64,000 nucleotides of DNA from Bifidobacterium aquikefiri. Lineage in GTDB: Bacteria > Actinomycetota > Actinomycetes > Actinomycetales > Bifidobacteriaceae. Every line of letters begins with the position of its first letter. Position 1 is the first letter of the stretch. Under the pieces are notes generated by a model, which was not told where the DNA came from, searched no databases, and saw only the letters and a list, made by a program, of their open reading frames with translations. Of this stretch, positions 62,187 to 64,000 are shown in pieces. Both the position numbers and the translations under genes were made by a program. Location: positions 1 to 64,000 of the forward strand of contig NZ_MWXA01000009.1 in NCBI RefSeq assembly GCF_002259795.1, written 5' to 3'.

Positions 62187-63458
62187 TCATACATGCTGCA
62201 AATGGCTTGATGCGGTAACGCAGCTCTCGTCGTGGCCTGTGTCGAATGAGAATGTTGCTGTGGATTGAGTGGCGATCCCTGCCTGTTCCAATTCTTCGAT
62301 GAACGCTTTCGCATATGCGTCGTTGCGGAAGCCTTGCAGCACGTCGAATGAAATGGTGTCTGCTGCGGCAGTCATGTTGACGGTCATTCCCTTGACATCG
62401 CTGCTGTATAGATGCACGGAATCGATGTGGGTTGCGAAGTCATTGCATTGCATGCGTCCGACATAGCTCAGGACATAGGTGTTGATGATCAGATGATCGA
62501 ACATGCTCATGAACTGTTGCTTCTGTGTGAAGGTTGGCAGACTGTCGAGCTTGTTGAACAGTTCTGTCTGCATGTTTAATGACTTGTTCACCATGTTTGG
62601 CGAGCGTTGAGCGGCGATGAGCGAACGATATTCTTGAGATGTCTCATCTTGATCGGAGTGTGCGACCTGAGTCGAATATGGCAGGTAGAAGGATCCGGTG
62701 CAGTTTCGACGCGTGTGCTCGAATCCTGCTGCTGCTCGCAGATCGACCGCCATGCTGCATACGATTGGTCTGGCAGTATTCGAATGCAACTTCCATATCG
62801 CATGCGAAAGCATCATTGCTACCATGATCGCTGGCGTCGCCCCATGCTCCTTCGCATAGCGCACAAAATTGTTTTGATCTACTTGAATCTCCGTACATCG
62901 GCAATCATTCGGCGTTGCTGTGGCTTCGGGAAGTTGAAAGCCGTCCGTAATTACAGGAATCAGCTTTCTCGAATCCACGGGACGCCGCAATGTACTGATT
63001 GGCTCCTGCGTCTCTGAGCTATCGGGGAATTCGTTGACGGTGTGGATGCCCTCCGCGCTGAAGCGAGTGTTGTATTTAAGCGAGCAGTAGTAGAACAGCA
63101 ATGTTTCCATGAATGGCTTGATTCCTCTGCCATCGCATAAAGCATGATGAAATGATATTCTGATGGCGTTCACGGTGAAGGTGACGTCAACCAGATGATA
63201 GTCAACCTGTGCTCCTCCCAATGGTCGAAGATCAAGGGTTTCAGTTGCCTTCATAGGAGCCTGGTCAGCGGCCAGATAGTAGTCTGCGCCTTTCAGCACC
63301 AGTTGTTGGGTCAGGTCCGGGAAGCGCCTAACGGTATGGTCCAGGGCGGTTTGCAGTGCCTTGCCGTCTACTCTATCTTTCATTCGTGCTTCCAACACAG
63401 TGCCCTTGTACCCTTGCGCCCTGTAGAGGAAGGATTGTCCTGAACGTATTTTTTTCAT
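62187..63458 (-). CDS. Condensation-fold acyltransferase (HxxxDG motif)
   Basis: The 423-residue protein belongs to the CoA-dependent acyltransferase / NRPS condensation superfamily. The catalytic motif is HHALCDGRG near residue 105, in the position expected after an N-terminal half that starts KKIRSGQSFLYRAQGY. The second half has SMAVDLRAAAGFEHTRRNC (DxR-like structural motif) and TYVLSYVGRM, matching the NxG strand. There is no carrier or adenylation domain. Possible roles are acylation of an alcohol, sugar or lipid. It is preceded in the same direction by an MFS exporter gene 73 bases upstream. The product is unknown. Confidence 0.72.
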   Translation of the reverse strand: MKKIRSGQSFLYRAQGYKGTVLEARMKDRVDGKALQTALDHTVRRFPDLTQQLVLKGADYYLAADQAPMKATETLDLRPLGGAQVDYHLVDVTFTVNAIRISFHHALCDGRGIKPFMETLLFYYCSLKYNTRFSAEGIHTVNEFPDSSETQEPISTLRRPVDSRKLIPVITDGFQLPEATATPNDCRCTEIQVDQNNFVRYAKEHGATPAIMVAMMLSHAIWKLHSNTARPIVCSMAVDLRAAAGFEHTRRNCTGSFYLPYSTQVAHSDQDETSQEYRSLIAAQRSPNMVNKSLNMQTELFNKLDSLPTFTQKQQFMSMFDHLIINTYVLSYVGRMQCNDFATHIDSVHLYSSDVKGMTVNMTAAADTISFDVLQGFRNDAYAKAFIEELEQAGIATQSTATFSFDTGHDESCVTASSHLQHV

Positions 63459-63531
63459 GTGTTTATCGCTTTCATTTGACTTTCATGGCATGTGTTCGAC
63501 AATGATGTTTCTTCGATCGCGCTCTGCAATG

Positions 63532-64000
63532 TCAAGATGTGACCTGCTTGCCTGTGCTTTTTGTACGAAACGAGACAATTGCAATGACCAATCCAAGAAG
63601 AGACATGAGTATCATGCTCGCGAATATGATGGAGGTTCCCATGGCGCTTGGCGTTTCAGAAGCTTGTGAGGAAATTGCCGTGGCATGTGGACTTGTGCCG
63701 ACAAGCACGAACACAGAAACGGCAGGTATCAGCGTCCCTGCAATGCTGCGCAATGACATCATTAATGCGTTGGCTCCCGGCTGATACTGTTTCTTAACCG
63801 AGACAATGCCCCAGGTGAATGTCGGCATTATGGAGAGACCGGTTATCAGACAGTGGACGAAATAGATGACTGATACGTACCATATGGATGTCGAAACACC
63901 GAGAATGCCAAAACACAGCGAGCTCAGCGTGAGAGCGGACATGGAACCTATGACCACGGTCTTGGGGCCGAAGATGTCGAGCAGTTTGCCTCCGAGCGGG
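63532..64000 (-). CDS. MFS transporter, C-terminal part (5' end outside window)
   Basis: The visible 156 residues begin PLGGKLLDIFGPKTVVIGSM, an MFS motif A-like loop, followed by four helices, for example FGILGVSTSIWYVSVIYFVH and IIFASMILMSLLGLVIAIVS, and end at TAA or TGA near 63532. The internal repeat of motif A with LLDIFGPK and the segment LRSIAGTLIPAVSVFVL point to the DHA2 exporter family. The gene enters from the right edge and lies upstream of the acyltransferase gene, probably in the same operon. Confidence 0.8.
   Translation of the reverse strand, partial: PLGGKLLDIFGPKTVVIGSMSALTLSSLCFGILGVSTSIWYVSVIYFVHCLITGLSIMPTFTWGIVSVKKQYQPGANALMMSLRSIAGTLIPAVSVFVLVGTSPHATAISSQASETPSAMGTSIIFASMILMSLLGLVIAIVSFRTKSTGKQVTS

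Overview
The window looks like chromosomal DNA from a Bifidobacterium or a very close relative, though not a species I can name. The evidence is a tmRNA whose tag reads AKSNRTEFALAA, a 24-residue actinobacterial bL37-type ribosomal protein, a xerD-parA-scpA-scpB cluster, a MurE / D-aspartate-ligase-like / racemase cluster as expected for Lys(Orn)-D-Asp-type peptidoglycan, and roughly 50-55 % G+C by eye. I saw no rRNA genes, no tRNA genes and no CRISPR array.

Layout. 1-5.3 kb is an oligopeptide ABC importer (oppA-B-C and a long fused double ATPase that runs off the left edge). 5.6-10.5 kb holds xerC and a LolD/MacB-like ABC exporter. 10.5-21.3 kb is a long minus-strand housekeeping run: tyrA, pheA and a membrane protein, typA, scpB, scpA, parA, xerD, rplT, rpmI and infC. 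infC has a non-AUG start and a structured leader. 21.4-27 kb has msrAB, a membrane-bound spermidine-synthase-like protein, an SRP-RNA-like structured RNA, thiN, an ArsC-like protein and gap. 27.2-36.3 kb is a probable single accessory operon: a fused branched-chain-type ABC importer, a zinc methyltransferase of the UroD superfamily, a MalY/PatB C-S lyase and an SDR, with a LysR gene upstream on the same strand. 36.5-44.8 kb has ybaK, galM, the tiny bL37 gene, a deleted IS element with target duplication, an ECF sigma/anti-sigma pair, an exonuclease and the peptidoglycan branching cluster. 45-54.8 kb has smc-folC, pepP, a Nudix gene, and a ROK regulator with fructokinase.

54.8-64 kb is accessory DNA behind ssrA. 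A decayed tyrosine integrase lies directly 3' of the tmRNA, the usual arrangement for an element inserted in ssrA. Beyond it are a TetR/MFS pair, IS256 and IS3 remnants, three tiny co-directional genes of unknown role, two frameshifted or stop-interrupted genes, and a condensation-fold acyltransferase next to an MFS exporter that runs off the right edge.

Three patterns cut across the genes. First, a family of about 100-125 bp palindromic intergenic elements, bounded by TTCATTGTGAAC, occurs four times. Second, histidine-rich low-complexity extensions occur on four unrelated proteins (ABC ATPase, TyrA, IF3, ECF sigma). Third, transcription units carry clear hairpins and palindromic operators, including TATTAAC-TTC-GTTAATA before the ROK gene and TGTTAACGATAACA before galM. 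The least explained parts are the liv/methyltransferase/C-S-lyase operon, the dispersed palindromic element and the three-gene small-protein operon near 60.3-61.0 kb.
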